From: Hydrogenoanaerobacterium saccharovorans
GTDB lineage: Bacteria > Bacillota > Clostridia > Oscillospirales > Ruminococcaceae
NCBI RefSeq assembly: GCF_016901815.1
Contig: NZ_JACSNR010000001.1
Coordinates: 248,001 to 312,000, forward strand
Length of the DNA: 64,000 bases
Direction: 5' to 3'
Shown: positions 18,126 through 26,457 of the stretch, in pieces
How positions within the stretch are numbered: the first letter of the stretch is position 1
How the letters are laid out: the number at the start of each line of letters is the position of its first letter
Translations under genes and position numbers: made by a program
The notes under the pieces: model-generated
Told to the model about the DNA's origin: nothing
The model's database searches: none
Seen by the model: the letters and a program-made list of their open reading frames with translations, nothing else

Positions 18126-18707
18126 TCAGAGAATCTGTGCGTTTTGTTCCTCTGCGATGATCTCTGCCAGCTTGCGCAGATCCTCTTCCATCATCGGTTT
18201 GTAGGAGGGATTGCGCAGCAGAGCTGCCGGATGGAAGGTTGCCATTACAAGGCGTCCATCCCTCTCCCGGATCTCGCCATGCTGTCTTGTCACCCGGAAA
18301 CTGGGGTCAAACAGCTGCTGAGCGGCGATCCGTCCCACACACAGAATGATCTTCGGGTCAATGAGCTCCAGGATCTTGTCCAGCCAGGGACGGCAGGCCA
18401 GGCATTCCTCCGGCATCGGGTCACGGTTCTCCGGCGGACGGCACTTCACAATATTGGTGATGAACACATTCCGGTTCCGGGAAAGTCCCACCTGTTCCAG
18501 CATCTGGTCCAGAAGCTGTCCGCTGCGTCCCACAAAGGGCTTGCCCTGTTCGTCCTCATTGCGGCCGGGGCCCTCCCCTACGATCACAATCCGGGAATTG
18601 GGAACTCCTGCCCCCAATACCGCCTGGGTCCGTCCCTCACACAATCCGCAGTTCCGGCACTGCTGCAGATCCTCCTGCATCTGCCGGAGTATGGCTGTCC
18701 GTGACAT
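18126..18707 (-). CDS. Family 4 uracil-DNA glycosylase
   Basis: About 193 residues. It removes uracil from DNA by base excision. The N-terminal CRNCGLC and two further cysteines (VKCRPPENR and ECLAC) match the 4Fe-4S cluster of family 4 enzymes. The uracil pocket motif is GEGPGRNEDEQGKPFVG, and the C-terminal catalytic loop reads HPAALLRNP. I chose the ATG at 18707 because GGAGG lies nearby; the longer upstream frame lacks one. Confidence 0.94.
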   Translation of the reverse strand: MSRTAILRQMQEDLQQCRNCGLCEGRTQAVLGAGVPNSRIVIVGEGPGRNEDEQGKPFVGRSGQLLDQMLEQVGLSRNRNVFITNIVKCRPPENRDPMPEECLACRPWLDKILELIDPKIILCVGRIAAQQLFDPSFRVTRQHGEIRERDGRLVMATFHPAALLRNPSYKPMMEEDLRKLAEIIAEEQNAQIL

Positions 18708-18861
18708 AACCTGCCTCCTTATCAAAACGATGGATTCTGCAGACCAGTATAGCATATCCCGACAGGAAAAGTCGATGGATTTCCCGAAAAAAGCCCGCTT
18801 CGGGTGACAGACCGGCGGGGTTTGGAATAGGATGGAACATCATCGGAAAAGGAGGATACCA

Positions 18862-19914
18862 ATGGAATACAAACTGGAGTGCCCGGGATTTTTCCTGCGC
18901 ACTGAAACCTGTACCGGTCCGGTGAACCGGTTTGATGCCGCTGCCCTGGCGCCGGAGCGGCAGACCCTCGCGCTGGAGGGACTGCCGATGGCGGCATCCG
19001 TCCGGCTGCTGGGCCTTCTGGCAGACCAGCTGACCTGGATGGAAGTCCGGTTTCAGCCAGTCTTTTCGCCGGATTTCCCCGGAGAACCCGAAGCCCTGCT
19101 GATCGGGCCTCTGCTGATCCTGCCGGGAACACTGCTCACCGACCCCGATGCCCGGCTGGCAGCCTGCCACCTGCCGCTGGCGCATCCCTGCCCCAGCCGG
19201 GAAGCCCTGGAACAGACAGCCCTGCTGCGCTCCCACCGGGAACGGCTGCTCCGGCAGGGACGGCTCTATCTGCTCACCGGCGCCGCTGCCCGGGAGGAAT
19301 GCCGCCAGGCGGTCTGCCCCGATGCGGACCCCCGCAAGATCCGCCGCCTGGGGGAACGGCTCATTGCCCAGGAGTTTGCCCGGGGCGAAAGCGGCACCGT
19401 CCGGGAGGGGTGGCTCACCGCAGTGGGCGCCGCCGGACAGCAGATCGCCGCCGCCTTCCCCGCAGACTGGCGCATCCTGCGGCTGGAGGACCCCTACGGC
19501 GCCTTTGCCCCTGAGCTGCTCAGCCAGCTCTCGGCTGCCGCCCGGGAATACCGTCAGGAGCAGCTGATCTGCCGCTGTCTGTTGGCGTCGGACGGCACCA
19601 TCGAGCACCTGTTCCTGCCGGCGCTCCGGCTGGGATTCGTGACCTCCAACCACTTCCACACCTTCCCGGATGACCCCCAGCGGGTCATCAATGCCCGCCG
19701 GTTTGTGAGTGCCGGGACACTCCGCCGGGAAAAGGCTCTTCTTCTCGACCGCAAGCGCCTGCAGCGCCAGAGCCTGACCGGGGCAGCCCGCAGTCTGGCG
19801 GAAGCCGGTTCCCTCAGCCGGGAGATGGACACTCTGCTGCTGGGCGACCCCGGCGATCTGTCCGGGGATCTGGCCCGGGTACTGGCAGAGCTGGAGCAGT
19901 CCGGGGTCTTGTAA
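18862..19914 (+). CDS. Protein of unknown function
   Basis: 350 residues, with no recognised catalytic motif. The ATG at 18862 has GGAGG six bases upstream. It is Leu/Ala/Arg-rich and soluble, with no signal peptide or membrane segment. Two stretches, TGPVNRFDA near the start and a segment reading HLFLPALRLGFVTSNHFHTF, distantly recall the two-lobed predicted ATPases of sporulating Clostridia (PRK06851-like). However, the P-loop (GxxGxGKS) expected there is absent, so any relation would be to a degenerate form. A weak promoter for the downstream esterase overlaps its stop codon. Confidence 0.7.
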   Translation: MEYKLECPGFFLRTETCTGPVNRFDAAALAPERQTLALEGLPMAASVRLLGLLADQLTWMEVRFQPVFSPDFPGEPEALLIGPLLILPGTLLTDPDARLAACHLPLAHPCPSREALEQTALLRSHRERLLRQGRLYLLTGAAAREECRQAVCPDADPRKIRRLGERLIAQEFARGESGTVREGWLTAVGAAGQQIAAAFPADWRILRLEDPYGAFAPELLSQLSAAAREYRQEQLICRCLLASDGTIEHLFLPALRLGFVTSNHFHTFPDDPQRVINARRFVSAGTLRREKALLLDRKRLQRQSLTGAARSLAEAGSLSREMDTLLLGDPGDLSGDLARVLAELEQSGVL

Positions 19915-19959
19915 AAAAGCGCCTCCCTGTGCTACAATCAGGCCAGAGAGGTGATACCG

Positions 19960-20700
19960 ATGCGGGGAAGCATACAGAAACTGACACTGGCAGGACAGGA
20001 GATCTCCCTCTACCTGCCGCCCAAGGCACTGCGCAATACGCCCTGCCGCCTGCTGCTGGCAGCGGATGGGGAGCTGCTCTTTGAGATCCTCACCCAGCTG
20101 GCGAATACGCTGGAAGCCCGGATGGCAGAGGAGAACCGGGGTCTGATCCTGGTGGGGCTGCACAGCGAAAACCGGGACGCCGACTACACCCCCTGGCCTG
20201 CGCCGGGGTTTGACGCGGACTATCCCGATTTCCCCGGCAAGGCCGGAGAATATCTTCAGTGGATCGACCGGGAGCTGCTGCCGGCGCTCCGGGCGGAGTG
20301 GCCCATCTCCGACCAGCCCGGCGATGTGGGAATCCTCGGGTTCTCCCTGGGCGGGCTGCTGGCCTCCTATGCGCCCTATGTGTCCCCCAGCTTCGGCTAT
20401 GCCATGAGTCTGTCCGGCTCCAACTGGTACGAAGGGCTGATCCCCTTCTTCCGGGAACATGACCCCCTCACCGACTGCCGGTTCTTCCTGTCCTACGGAC
20501 GGGCCGAGGGTGCGGGGAAGTTCTCGATGCAGAAGGACGCCGCCGAATGTGCCGAAGCAGCCGCCGCTGCCCTGCGCAGCCGCCTGGGGGACGACCATGT
20601 GACGGTGACCAGCGACAGCGGACGCCACACCACCAAACGGGTGGCCCGGTACACAGCGGCGCTGGCCTGGTTCCAGCTCTATGGGAAACTCCCGGAATAG
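19960..20700 (+). CDS. Alpha/beta-hydrolase, esterase D/Fes-like
   Basis: 246 residues. The nucleophile elbow GFSLGG carries the catalytic Ser near residue 128. The fold resembles the Fes/esterase D group: an early strand SLYLPP, then GLILVGLHSENRD, and a late DSGRHT segment supplying the His. There is no signal peptide, so it is cytoplasmic. Whether it acts on siderophore esters, acyl glycerols or sugars is unknown; no siderophore genes are nearby. I chose the ATG at 19960, nine bases after AGAGAGG, over the GTG at 19951. Confidence 0.82.
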   Translation: MRGSIQKLTLAGQEISLYLPPKALRNTPCRLLLAADGELLFEILTQLANTLEARMAEENRGLILVGLHSENRDADYTPWPAPGFDADYPDFPGKAGEYLQWIDRELLPALRAEWPISDQPGDVGILGFSLGGLLASYAPYVSPSFGYAMSLSGSNWYEGLIPFFREHDPLTDCRFFLSYGRAEGAGKFSMQKDAAECAEAAAAALRSRLGDDHVTVTSDSGRHTTKRVARYTAALAWFQLYGKLPE

Positions 20701-21030
20701 CAATCTGACCTGTCCCGGCTGGGATGGAACTCCCAAATCAGCCGGGACAGTTTCCGGCCCAATTCATATACAGATGGGATAATTCCGACAGATTATTCCA
20801 TTTTGTGCTGTATTTCAGATTCCAATCTGAAATATCGAACATATTTATACAGATTGTTATTCAAAAACCGTCCTGATTCTGCCGGAACCAGCCGTTCCAT
20901 GGCCCCCCGCCGGGTGACGATTCAGCCCCCAGCGACAGAAGCTTTCGGGGCTGGATCACCATGGCAAGCCCTGCACCTTTACACCAGAACGGCGGTTTTC
21001 AAGGGAAATCCCAGCCACCCAGACAGACGC
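20701..21030. other. Intergenic stretch without a gene
   Basis: CTGTCCCGGCTG / CAGCCGGGACAG (20710-20752) is a long hairpin just after the esterase and may end its transcript, though only TTT follows. A short perfect hairpin TTTCAGATT / AATCTGAAA lies at 20813-20832. No coding frame looks real. Confidence 0.5.
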
Positions 21031-21068
21031 AAAAACAGCCCGGATCATCTGCCGGGCTGTTTTTTTGC
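21031..21068 (-). terminator. Terminator downstream of spoIVA, usable from both sides
   Basis: Stem ACAGCCCGG / CCGGGCTGT has five or more T on either strand, between the plus-strand esterase region and minus-strand spoIVA. Confidence 0.88.
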
Positions 21069-21097
21069 GGGAAATCCCGCTACAAATTGTATTATTG

Positions 21098-22576
21098 TTA
21101 CAGGATTATACAGATCAGGCCGCTGCAGCCCTCGTTGATGATCCGTTCGATAGTCTCCTGCAGCTTGATGCGGGCGTCGCCGGGCATCCGGCTGAGCTTG
21201 TTGTGCAGCCCCTCGTTGACCAGCTCATGCAGGCTCTTGCCGAAGATGTTTGACTGCCAGATCTTCTCAGGCGAGTCCTCGAACTCCTTGAGCAGGTACA
21301 TGACCAGATCCTCCGACTGCTTTTCGCTGCCCACGATGGGGGCCACCTCGGTGGTGATGTCCGCCCGCATCAGGTGGATGGACGGCGCCGAGGCACGCAG
21401 CCGCACGCCGTACCGTCCGCCCTGCTTGACGATCTCCGGTTCGTCCAGGGTCAGCTCGTCAATGGACGGCATGACAATGCCATAGCCGGTGGCGTTGACC
21501 TGATCGATGGCGTCCTTGATCTTATCATACTCCCGTTTGGCTGCCGCCAGCTCGGTGATGGACTGCATCAGTTCCTCTTCGTTTTCAATCTCCAGCCCGG
21601 AGGTCTCCCCCAGTACCTTATAGAAGAGGCCCTCGTCGATGTTCATGCGGATGCGGGCGGCGCCCTCCCCGGGCAGGACCTCCTTCACCGACGCATCGGT
21701 GACATACTCCGCCTCACAGAGCCGCTGGGCACAGCCGGCAGCGTCCCGGATATGGGTGATGCCCCTGGCTGCCTCGGTGACGCTGTCGAAGAGGCTCCGG
21801 CGCAGCCAGTGGTCCGCAGGCAGTGAGAGAATCCACCGGGGCATCTGCACGGCGATCTCCCGCACCGGGAACTGGTACAGCACCTCGGTGAGCACCCGGA
21901 CAATGTCCTCCCGCCCGAGATCCAGGCAGGACAGCGCCAGCACCGGTACGCCGTACTCCTCCTCCATCTCCTGCTGCACCTTCTGGGCCTGTTCGCTCTG
22001 GGGGTCCATGCAGTTGAGCAGCACTACAAAGGGCTTGTGGATCTCCTGCAGTTCCCGGATCACCCGCTCCTCCGCCTCCCGGTATTCCTCCCGGGGAATA
22101 TCGCTGATGCTGCCGTCGGTGGTCACCACCAGGCCGATGGTGGAATGCTCATTGATGACCTTGCGGGTGCCGATCTCCGCCGCCATATTGAAGGGGATCT
22201 CGGACGGGAACCAGGGGGTCATCACCATGCGGGGCGCTTCGTTTTCCACATAGCCGATGGAACTGGGGACAATATAGCCCACACAGTCGATCATCCGCAC
22301 CCGGAAGGCTGAGCCGTCCTCCAGCGCCACCTCCACTGCCTCCTCGGGAATGAACTTGGGCTCGGTGGTCATGATGGTGCGTCCCGCCGCCGACTGGGGC
22401 AGCTCATCCACCGCCCGTTCCCGCCGGGCTTCGTTCTGGATGTTGGGGATCACAAGGTTCTCCATGAATTTCTTGATAAAGGTGGACTTGCCGGTGCGCA
22501 CCGGTCCCACCACGCCAATATAAATATCTCCGCCGGTCCGTTCGGCAATATCCTGATAGATGGTCTGATGTTCCAA
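21098..22576 (-). CDS. spoIVA: Stage IV sporulation protein A (spore coat ATPase)
   Basis: 492 residues, full length. SpoIVA is a cytoskeletal ATPase that polymerises on the forespore surface as the coat basement layer, recruited by SpoVM. The N-terminus carries Walker A GPVRTGKST (24-32); VRMIDCVGYIVP is the G3-like segment and VLLNCMDPQ the G4-like segment. It ends GLICIIL, as the family does. The frame starts at TTG (22576), nine bases after GGGGAG. The SPOCS/LysM gene lies 22 bases upstream and a spoVM-like micro-gene is 1.7 kb away. Confidence 0.98.
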   Translation of the reverse strand: MEHQTIYQDIAERTGGDIYIGVVGPVRTGKSTFIKKFMENLVIPNIQNEARRERAVDELPQSAAGRTIMTTEPKFIPEEAVEVALEDGSAFRVRMIDCVGYIVPSSIGYVENEAPRMVMTPWFPSEIPFNMAAEIGTRKVINEHSTIGLVVTTDGSISDIPREEYREAEERVIRELQEIHKPFVVLLNCMDPQSEQAQKVQQEMEEEYGVPVLALSCLDLGREDIVRVLTEVLYQFPVREIAVQMPRWILSLPADHWLRRSLFDSVTEAARGITHIRDAAGCAQRLCEAEYVTDASVKEVLPGEGAARIRMNIDEGLFYKVLGETSGLEIENEEELMQSITELAAAKREYDKIKDAIDQVNATGYGIVMPSIDELTLDEPEIVKQGGRYGVRLRASAPSIHLMRADITTEVAPIVGSEKQSEDLVMYLLKEFEDSPEKIWQSNIFGKSLHELVNEGLHNKLSRMPGDARIKLQETIERIINEGCSGLICIIL

Positions 22577-22598
22577 AATCTCTTCTCCCCTTTCCCGG

Positions 22599-24119
22599 TT
22601 ATCGTACCGCGGGGATCAGCAGCATGCCTTCCCCTGCAGCGCCGTCATCGGTCAGGCCGTTCTCTTCCAGAATGGCTGCCGGCGCCGTGCTGTACCGCTT
22701 GGCGATCTCCCAGACCTGCTCCCCGGGCTCCGGGAAGTAGAGGGTCAGGCAGCCTGCGCCCCGCTGTTTGACCGGTTTCTGTTCCTGTACTGCCGCTTCG
22801 GTGATGAGCCGGGCTGTCTCCTGCAGCGCCATAGCCGCATCTGCCTTCACCTGGGCCCGGACATTCAGTCCGCCGGCAGTCCGGGAGCTGTCCTGCAGCT
22901 CCACCCGGAAGTCCGCAAGCTGCTCGCCCACAGTGCCGTCCACCGGGATCTCCTCGCTGAAGTCCGCCAGATGCTCAAAGTACTCCGGTTCCCCGCCGGT
23001 CTGCACCAGACCGGCGAACCGTACCCGCCCGGTCAGACGCAGACTTCCCTCGCCGCCGGCGGCACTCTGCTCCGCCAGTTCCGCCCAGAGATCCATCACC
23101 TCGCCCGACCCCTCGGGCAGCGGGATCTCCGCCTCAATGGGAATGTTCCGGTGCACCGGCTCCACTCCCCGCAGCAGCTGGAAGGGACGGGTCTCCTGGG
23201 TGGTTTCATAACAGGTGGAGAAGCAGTCGGTCATAAAGCTGTCGGTTTCATTGACCATCGCCCAGATCCAGGCGGTCAGGCTCAGTTCCACACTGGCCAT
23301 GGGCTGCTCATCCGCCGCCACCGAACTGAGCTTGGCATCGGTCCAGTCCACGGTGAAGCTCACCGAACAGATGGCGTTCTCATCGGCGCCTTCGGCGTCC
23401 AGGATCTCGCTCACCGGGATCTCCAGTTCCTCCCGGTAGAGTGTCCCGTCCGGCCCGATGAGCACCAGCTCGGTTACAGCGTCCGCCTTGGCTACCAGCT
23501 TGCCGCCCACTGCCTTGAAGGTGGTGTCCCCCACACGGGAGGACGCCCGGAGCAGGGCAGCATCCGAGGGAATCCCGTCCGACAGGCGCTCTTCGCCCCG
23601 GGCGGTGAGGCTGCGGGTACTGCACCGCAGCAGCTGTCCGCAGCAGAGAGGACGGCACCGGCACTGCATTCCGCTGCCCTCGGCCCAGTGCAGAGCCTGG
23701 GTCTCACTGGGCGCGGTGACACGGCAGTGCAGCGCCACAGCCCCCCGGATCTCCAGCCTGCCCGAATTCACAGCCCGGCAGCTGAAATATCCCGGATAGG
23801 ACTGCACCGCGATCTGCGGTTTCTGCGGGGCCCGGCGCAGCTCCACTGCCTTGGTATAGGGGAGCTTGACCATGACCGACGCAGGACGGCCCTCTTCCGA
23901 CTTATAGAATACCCGGCAGAGCGCTACACCGTCCACGATCAGTCTTTCCCCGCTCACCACTGCCTGATCCACTGAAGTTTCCACACAGCAGCGCAGAATC
24001 CGGCTGATCCGGGGATAGTAATCCGCCAGCAGCATATCGCTCTCCACTGCCTGTTCGGTATTTATATCAAGGATCGTTTCGTTGACAGTGATCGGTTTGC
24101 GTTCCAGAGAAAGCTCCAT
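22599..24119 (-). CDS. SPOCS-domain (DUF3794) protein with C-terminal LysM
   Basis: 506 residues. Two or more DUF3794/SPOCS repeats are visible, e.g. DQAVVSGERLIVDGVALCRVFYKSEEG near residue 50-80 and a later copy. A C-terminal LysM begins near 460 (PEPGEQVWEIAKRYSTAP...ILEENGLTDDG). This matches the SpoVID/SafA-like coat-assembly proteins of Clostridia. The LysM may bind peptidoglycan at the spore surface. No signal peptide. The ATG at 24119 follows AAAGGG. It ends 22 bases before spoIVA, so the two are likely co-transcribed. Confidence 0.92.
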   Translation of the reverse strand: MELSLERKPITVNETILDINTEQAVESDMLLADYYPRISRILRCCVETSVDQAVVSGERLIVDGVALCRVFYKSEEGRPASVMVKLPYTKAVELRRAPQKPQIAVQSYPGYFSCRAVNSGRLEIRGAVALHCRVTAPSETQALHWAEGSGMQCRCRPLCCGQLLRCSTRSLTARGEERLSDGIPSDAALLRASSRVGDTTFKAVGGKLVAKADAVTELVLIGPDGTLYREELEIPVSEILDAEGADENAICSVSFTVDWTDAKLSSVAADEQPMASVELSLTAWIWAMVNETDSFMTDCFSTCYETTQETRPFQLLRGVEPVHRNIPIEAEIPLPEGSGEVMDLWAELAEQSAAGGEGSLRLTGRVRFAGLVQTGGEPEYFEHLADFSEEIPVDGTVGEQLADFRVELQDSSRTAGGLNVRAQVKADAAMALQETARLITEAAVQEQKPVKQRGAGCLTLYFPEPGEQVWEIAKRYSTAPAAILEENGLTDDGAAGEGMLLIPAVR

Positions 24120-24192
24120 AATAACACCCTTTCCTTACCAGTTTACTGCTTCACTTATATTCAACGGACAGCCGGTTTAGCACCGGATACGG

Positions 24193-24220
24193 CAAAAAAG
24201 CTCCTCCAGTGGGGAGGAGC
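24193..24220 (-). terminator. Terminator after the spoVM-like gene
   Basis: Minus-strand stem GCTCCTCC / GGAGGAGC with six T after it. Confidence 0.85.
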
Positions 24221-24250
24221 TTTGGGAGGAGGCAATGCCGACAGGGGAGT

Positions 24251-24337
24251 TCAGCGGGCACTGTCCGACCGGACGCCCAGCAGTACCCGCAGGATTGCGC
24301 TCAGGAATCTGGGGCTGCGGTAAACCATGATTTTCAC
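24251..24337 (-). CDS. spoVM: SpoVM-like amphipathic sporulation peptide
   Basis: A 28-codon frame starting GTG, with GAGG eight bases upstream, encodes a cationic amphipathic peptide with the central run YRSPRFLSAILRVLLGVR. Bacillus SpoVM is 26 residues with the pattern PKFLxxIxRxxLG. The Pro, Phe-Leu, Ile, Arg and Leu-Gly positions align here. SpoVM senses forespore membrane curvature and anchors SpoIVA, whose gene is nearby. It is bracketed by its own terminator and a small membrane-protein gene 19 bases upstream. It is short enough to be missed by standard gene calling. Confidence 0.8.
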   Translation of the reverse strand: MKIMVYRSPRFLSAILRVLLGVRSDSAR

Positions 24338-24356
24338 TGTTATCACCTCGATTGCA

Positions 24357-24524
24357 TTATCGTTTCACCAGACCGATGACCACCACGCCGATCAGGAACA
24401 GGCACAAAAAGACCAGAATGACATTGTATGTACAGAGCAGTCCCAGCACCACACCGGCTGCAAAAGCCAGCGCCGCTGCGGTAAAGCACCGTGCCAGATC
24501 CCCGCCGGAGCCACGGCAGCCCAT
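24357..24524 (-). CDS. Small two-helix membrane protein upstream of spoVM
   Basis: 55 residues from the ATG at 24524 (or 57 from the ATG at 24530). The ribosome site GGGGGA favours 24524 by spacing. A short Cys/Gly/Ser-rich head MGCRGSGGDLARC is followed by two hydrophobic helices, FTAAALAFAAGVVLGLL and VILVFLCLFLIGVVVIGLV, and ends in KR. The reading frame ends 19 bases before the spoVM-like start, so the pair is probably one transcript. The function is unknown; a spore-membrane role is suggested only by location. Confidence 0.65.
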   Translation of the reverse strand: MGCRGSGGDLARCFTAAALAFAAGVVLGLLCTYNVILVFLCLFLIGVVVIGLVKR

Positions 24525-24589
24525 GGTCATTCCCCCTTTCTGTGCGTTCTACCCCATTATACGCAGCAGGTCGGGGAAGTGTTACCATG

Positions 24590-24630
24590 TAAAATACGCC
24601 GGCTCCGGGAGAAATCCCGAAACCGGCGTA
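24590..24630 (-). terminator. Terminator of the apbE operon
   Basis: Minus-strand stem TACGCCGG..CGGGA / TCCCG..CCGGCGTA followed by TTTT, directly after the small membrane-protein gene at 24644. Confidence 0.8.
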
Positions 24631-24643
24631 TGAAAAGCCAGAT

Positions 24644-25006
24644 TTACATAAACCGCAGATAGCGGATCAGCAGATAGTTTGTCTGGGTGAAATAGTAGAG
24701 AAAATTCAGCGCTATGAGTGCGAGGCTCACGCCGAAGTCCCGGAAATCCCGGCGGTACAGGGTGTAAAAGACCACACCCAGTGCCAATACTGCCCCGAGA
24801 ATGCCGGTCATGGACGGCACATCGGGAATGGGATTGACCACATACAGGCAGTAGGAGTGGAACAGCCGGGCGAACAGGATGCCCATATCCATATTCCGGG
24901 TCAGGAAGCCCAGCAGGAAGAGCAGTGCCGGCAGCACCACATAGAGGTAGACCAGCCACTGCCACATTTTCTTCAGTTCAAAGGGTTTCTTCTCGCTCAC
25001 AGCCAA
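24644..25006 (-). CDS. Small membrane protein downstream of ApbE
   Basis: 120 residues with four predicted helices: WLVYLYVVLPALLFLLGFL, ILFARLFHSYCLYVV, MTGILGAVLALGVVFYTLY and VSLALIALNFLYYF. It begins one base after the apbE stop region, so the two are co-transcribed. No family recognised. The linkage to a flavin transferase suggests it could assist an extracytoplasmic flavoprotein, but nothing in the sequence shows this. Confidence 0.75.
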   Translation of the reverse strand: MAVSEKKPFELKKMWQWLVYLYVVLPALLFLLGFLTRNMDMGILFARLFHSYCLYVVNPIPDVPSMTGILGAVLALGVVFYTLYRRDFRDFGVSLALIALNFLYYFTQTNYLLIRYLRFM

Positions 25007-25007
25007 C

Positions 25008-26129
25008 TTACTCCTTTCCAGATTCCTCTTGTGCCGACGGCGGTACCGAAGTGGCGCCGCCCCGCTCCTTGAGCAGCGGGATCAGTCCGTCGGTACAGGT
25101 CACAGTGCCGTCGGTTTCGATCCACATCACCTCTGCGCCATGCTGTTCCGCCAGCGCCTTTCCCTCCTCCATGGGAAGGATAAACAGTGCTGTGGAGAGC
25201 ATATCCGCCAGGCCCGAATCCTCACAGACAATGGTCACCGAGCTGAACCGGTCAGCGGGCATCAGGGTTTCGCCGTCAATGATATGATGCACCTTGACGC
25301 CGTCCACCACATAATAGCGCTGGTAGTCGCCGCTGGTCACCACCGAGATGTTGTTGGCAATCACCGAGTCCACATAATCCCCCGACTCCATCGAGGCGGA
25401 CGGGTCCTGGATGCCGATGACCCAGGCGGTCTTGCTGCCGTCTGCCGGGGCGTCCATCACCCGGACATTGCCGCCGCTGCTCATGGCAAAGGAGGTAAAT
25501 CCATCGGCATAGAGCTTCCGGGCGATCTGTTCAGTGGCATAGCCCTTGGCAACCGCGCCCAGATCCAGCGAGGCCTCGGGGTCAGTGAGATAGACTGTCC
25601 CCGCCTCCCGGTCAATGACCAGGCTGTTGATGTCGGTGTGCTGGGCAGCTGCTTCCAGTTCCTCCATGGGCGGCAGTTCACCGTTCTCGGTGCCGATGTA
25701 CCGCTCCCGGTACTCATGCCAGATCTCCAGCACCGATCCCATGCAGACATTCACCGCTCCCTGGGACTGCTCCTCCCATTCCACACACTGCTCCAGCAGG
25801 TCGATGAGCGGCTCGTCCACCTTGACCGGAGCAATGCCGGCATTGTCATTGATGGTCTTGACATTGTTCATGCCTTCATAGCTGTTGTAGCGGTCAAAGA
25901 GCTGATTATAATAGAGAAGCAGTTCATGCATCTCTTCGGAATAGCGGTCGAAATCCTCACCGGTATGGGTATAGCCCACATTCTGCACAATGGTATCAAA
26001 GGTATCCATATACGAGATCCGGTAACGGCTCCATTCCGGCTCCGGTTCTGAGCCGGCAATACATCCGGTGAGCAGCAGGATGGAAGCCAGTGCCGCAGCT
26101 GTAAATTCTCGGACGGTCTTGAAAGTCAT
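25008..26129 (-). CDS. apbE: FAD:protein FMN transferase (ApbE), lipoprotein
   Basis: 373 residues. ApbE covalently attaches FMN to Thr of extracytoplasmic flavoproteins. A lipobox LLTGC places it outside the membrane. Family motifs include YMDTFDTIV near 45, LDLGAVAKGYATEQI near 190, SSGGNVRV, and the Mg2+/FAD segment VTSGDYQRYYVVDG with HHIIDGET. A consensus promoter lies 70 bases upstream. It leads a two-gene operon and is divergent from a lipoprotein gene. Confidence 0.95.
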   Translation of the reverse strand: MTFKTVREFTAAALASILLLTGCIAGSEPEPEWSRYRISYMDTFDTIVQNVGYTHTGEDFDRYSEEMHELLLYYNQLFDRYNSYEGMNNVKTINDNAGIAPVKVDEPLIDLLEQCVEWEEQSQGAVNVCMGSVLEIWHEYRERYIGTENGELPPMEELEAAAQHTDINSLVIDREAGTVYLTDPEASLDLGAVAKGYATEQIARKLYADGFTSFAMSSGGNVRVMDAPADGSKTAWVIGIQDPSASMESGDYVDSVIANNISVVTSGDYQRYYVVDGVKVHHIIDGETLMPADRFSSVTIVCEDSGLADMLSTALFILPMEEGKALAEQHGAEVMWIETDGTVTCTDGLIPLLKERGGATSVPPSAQEESGKE

Positions 26130-26199
26130 CAGATCACAGTTCCTTTATTATAGCAGTATTTGTCCGGCTGTCCGGAGAGGACAAGCAGACTTATAAATA

Positions 26200-26228
26200 A
26201 TTATACCGCAGACTGTCACGACTTTCAA
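26200..26228 (-). promoter_or_regulatory. Promoter of apbE operon
   Basis: Minus strand TTGAAA (26223-26228), 17-base spacer, TATAAT (26200-26205). Confidence 0.78.
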
Positions 26229-26356
26229 AAGAAAAATTACGCGGAAACTGTATTTTTTTGCTTTGAAATACATAGCAAAACTGCTATTTTTTCGTGATAT
26301 TTTTATTGCAATAATGACAAAAAATTGTCCAAGTCATACAGCAAAGCCAAATTTGC

Positions 26357-26385
26357 TTGATTTTAGGACACACTTTCGTTATAAT
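26357..26385 (+). promoter_or_regulatory. Promoter of the abundant lipoprotein gene
   Basis: Plus strand TTGATT (26357-26362), 17-base spacer, TATAAT (26380-26385). A small hairpin GGCATC / GATGCC follows at about 26399-26417 in the leader. The rest of 26229-26356 is AT-rich with no gene. Confidence 0.78.
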
Positions 26386-26457
26386 TTATACAGTTGATGG
26401 CATCTTGTTGGATGCCATGGAATGAAATTAGCTTTATGCTAAGGGAGGATTTTTATA

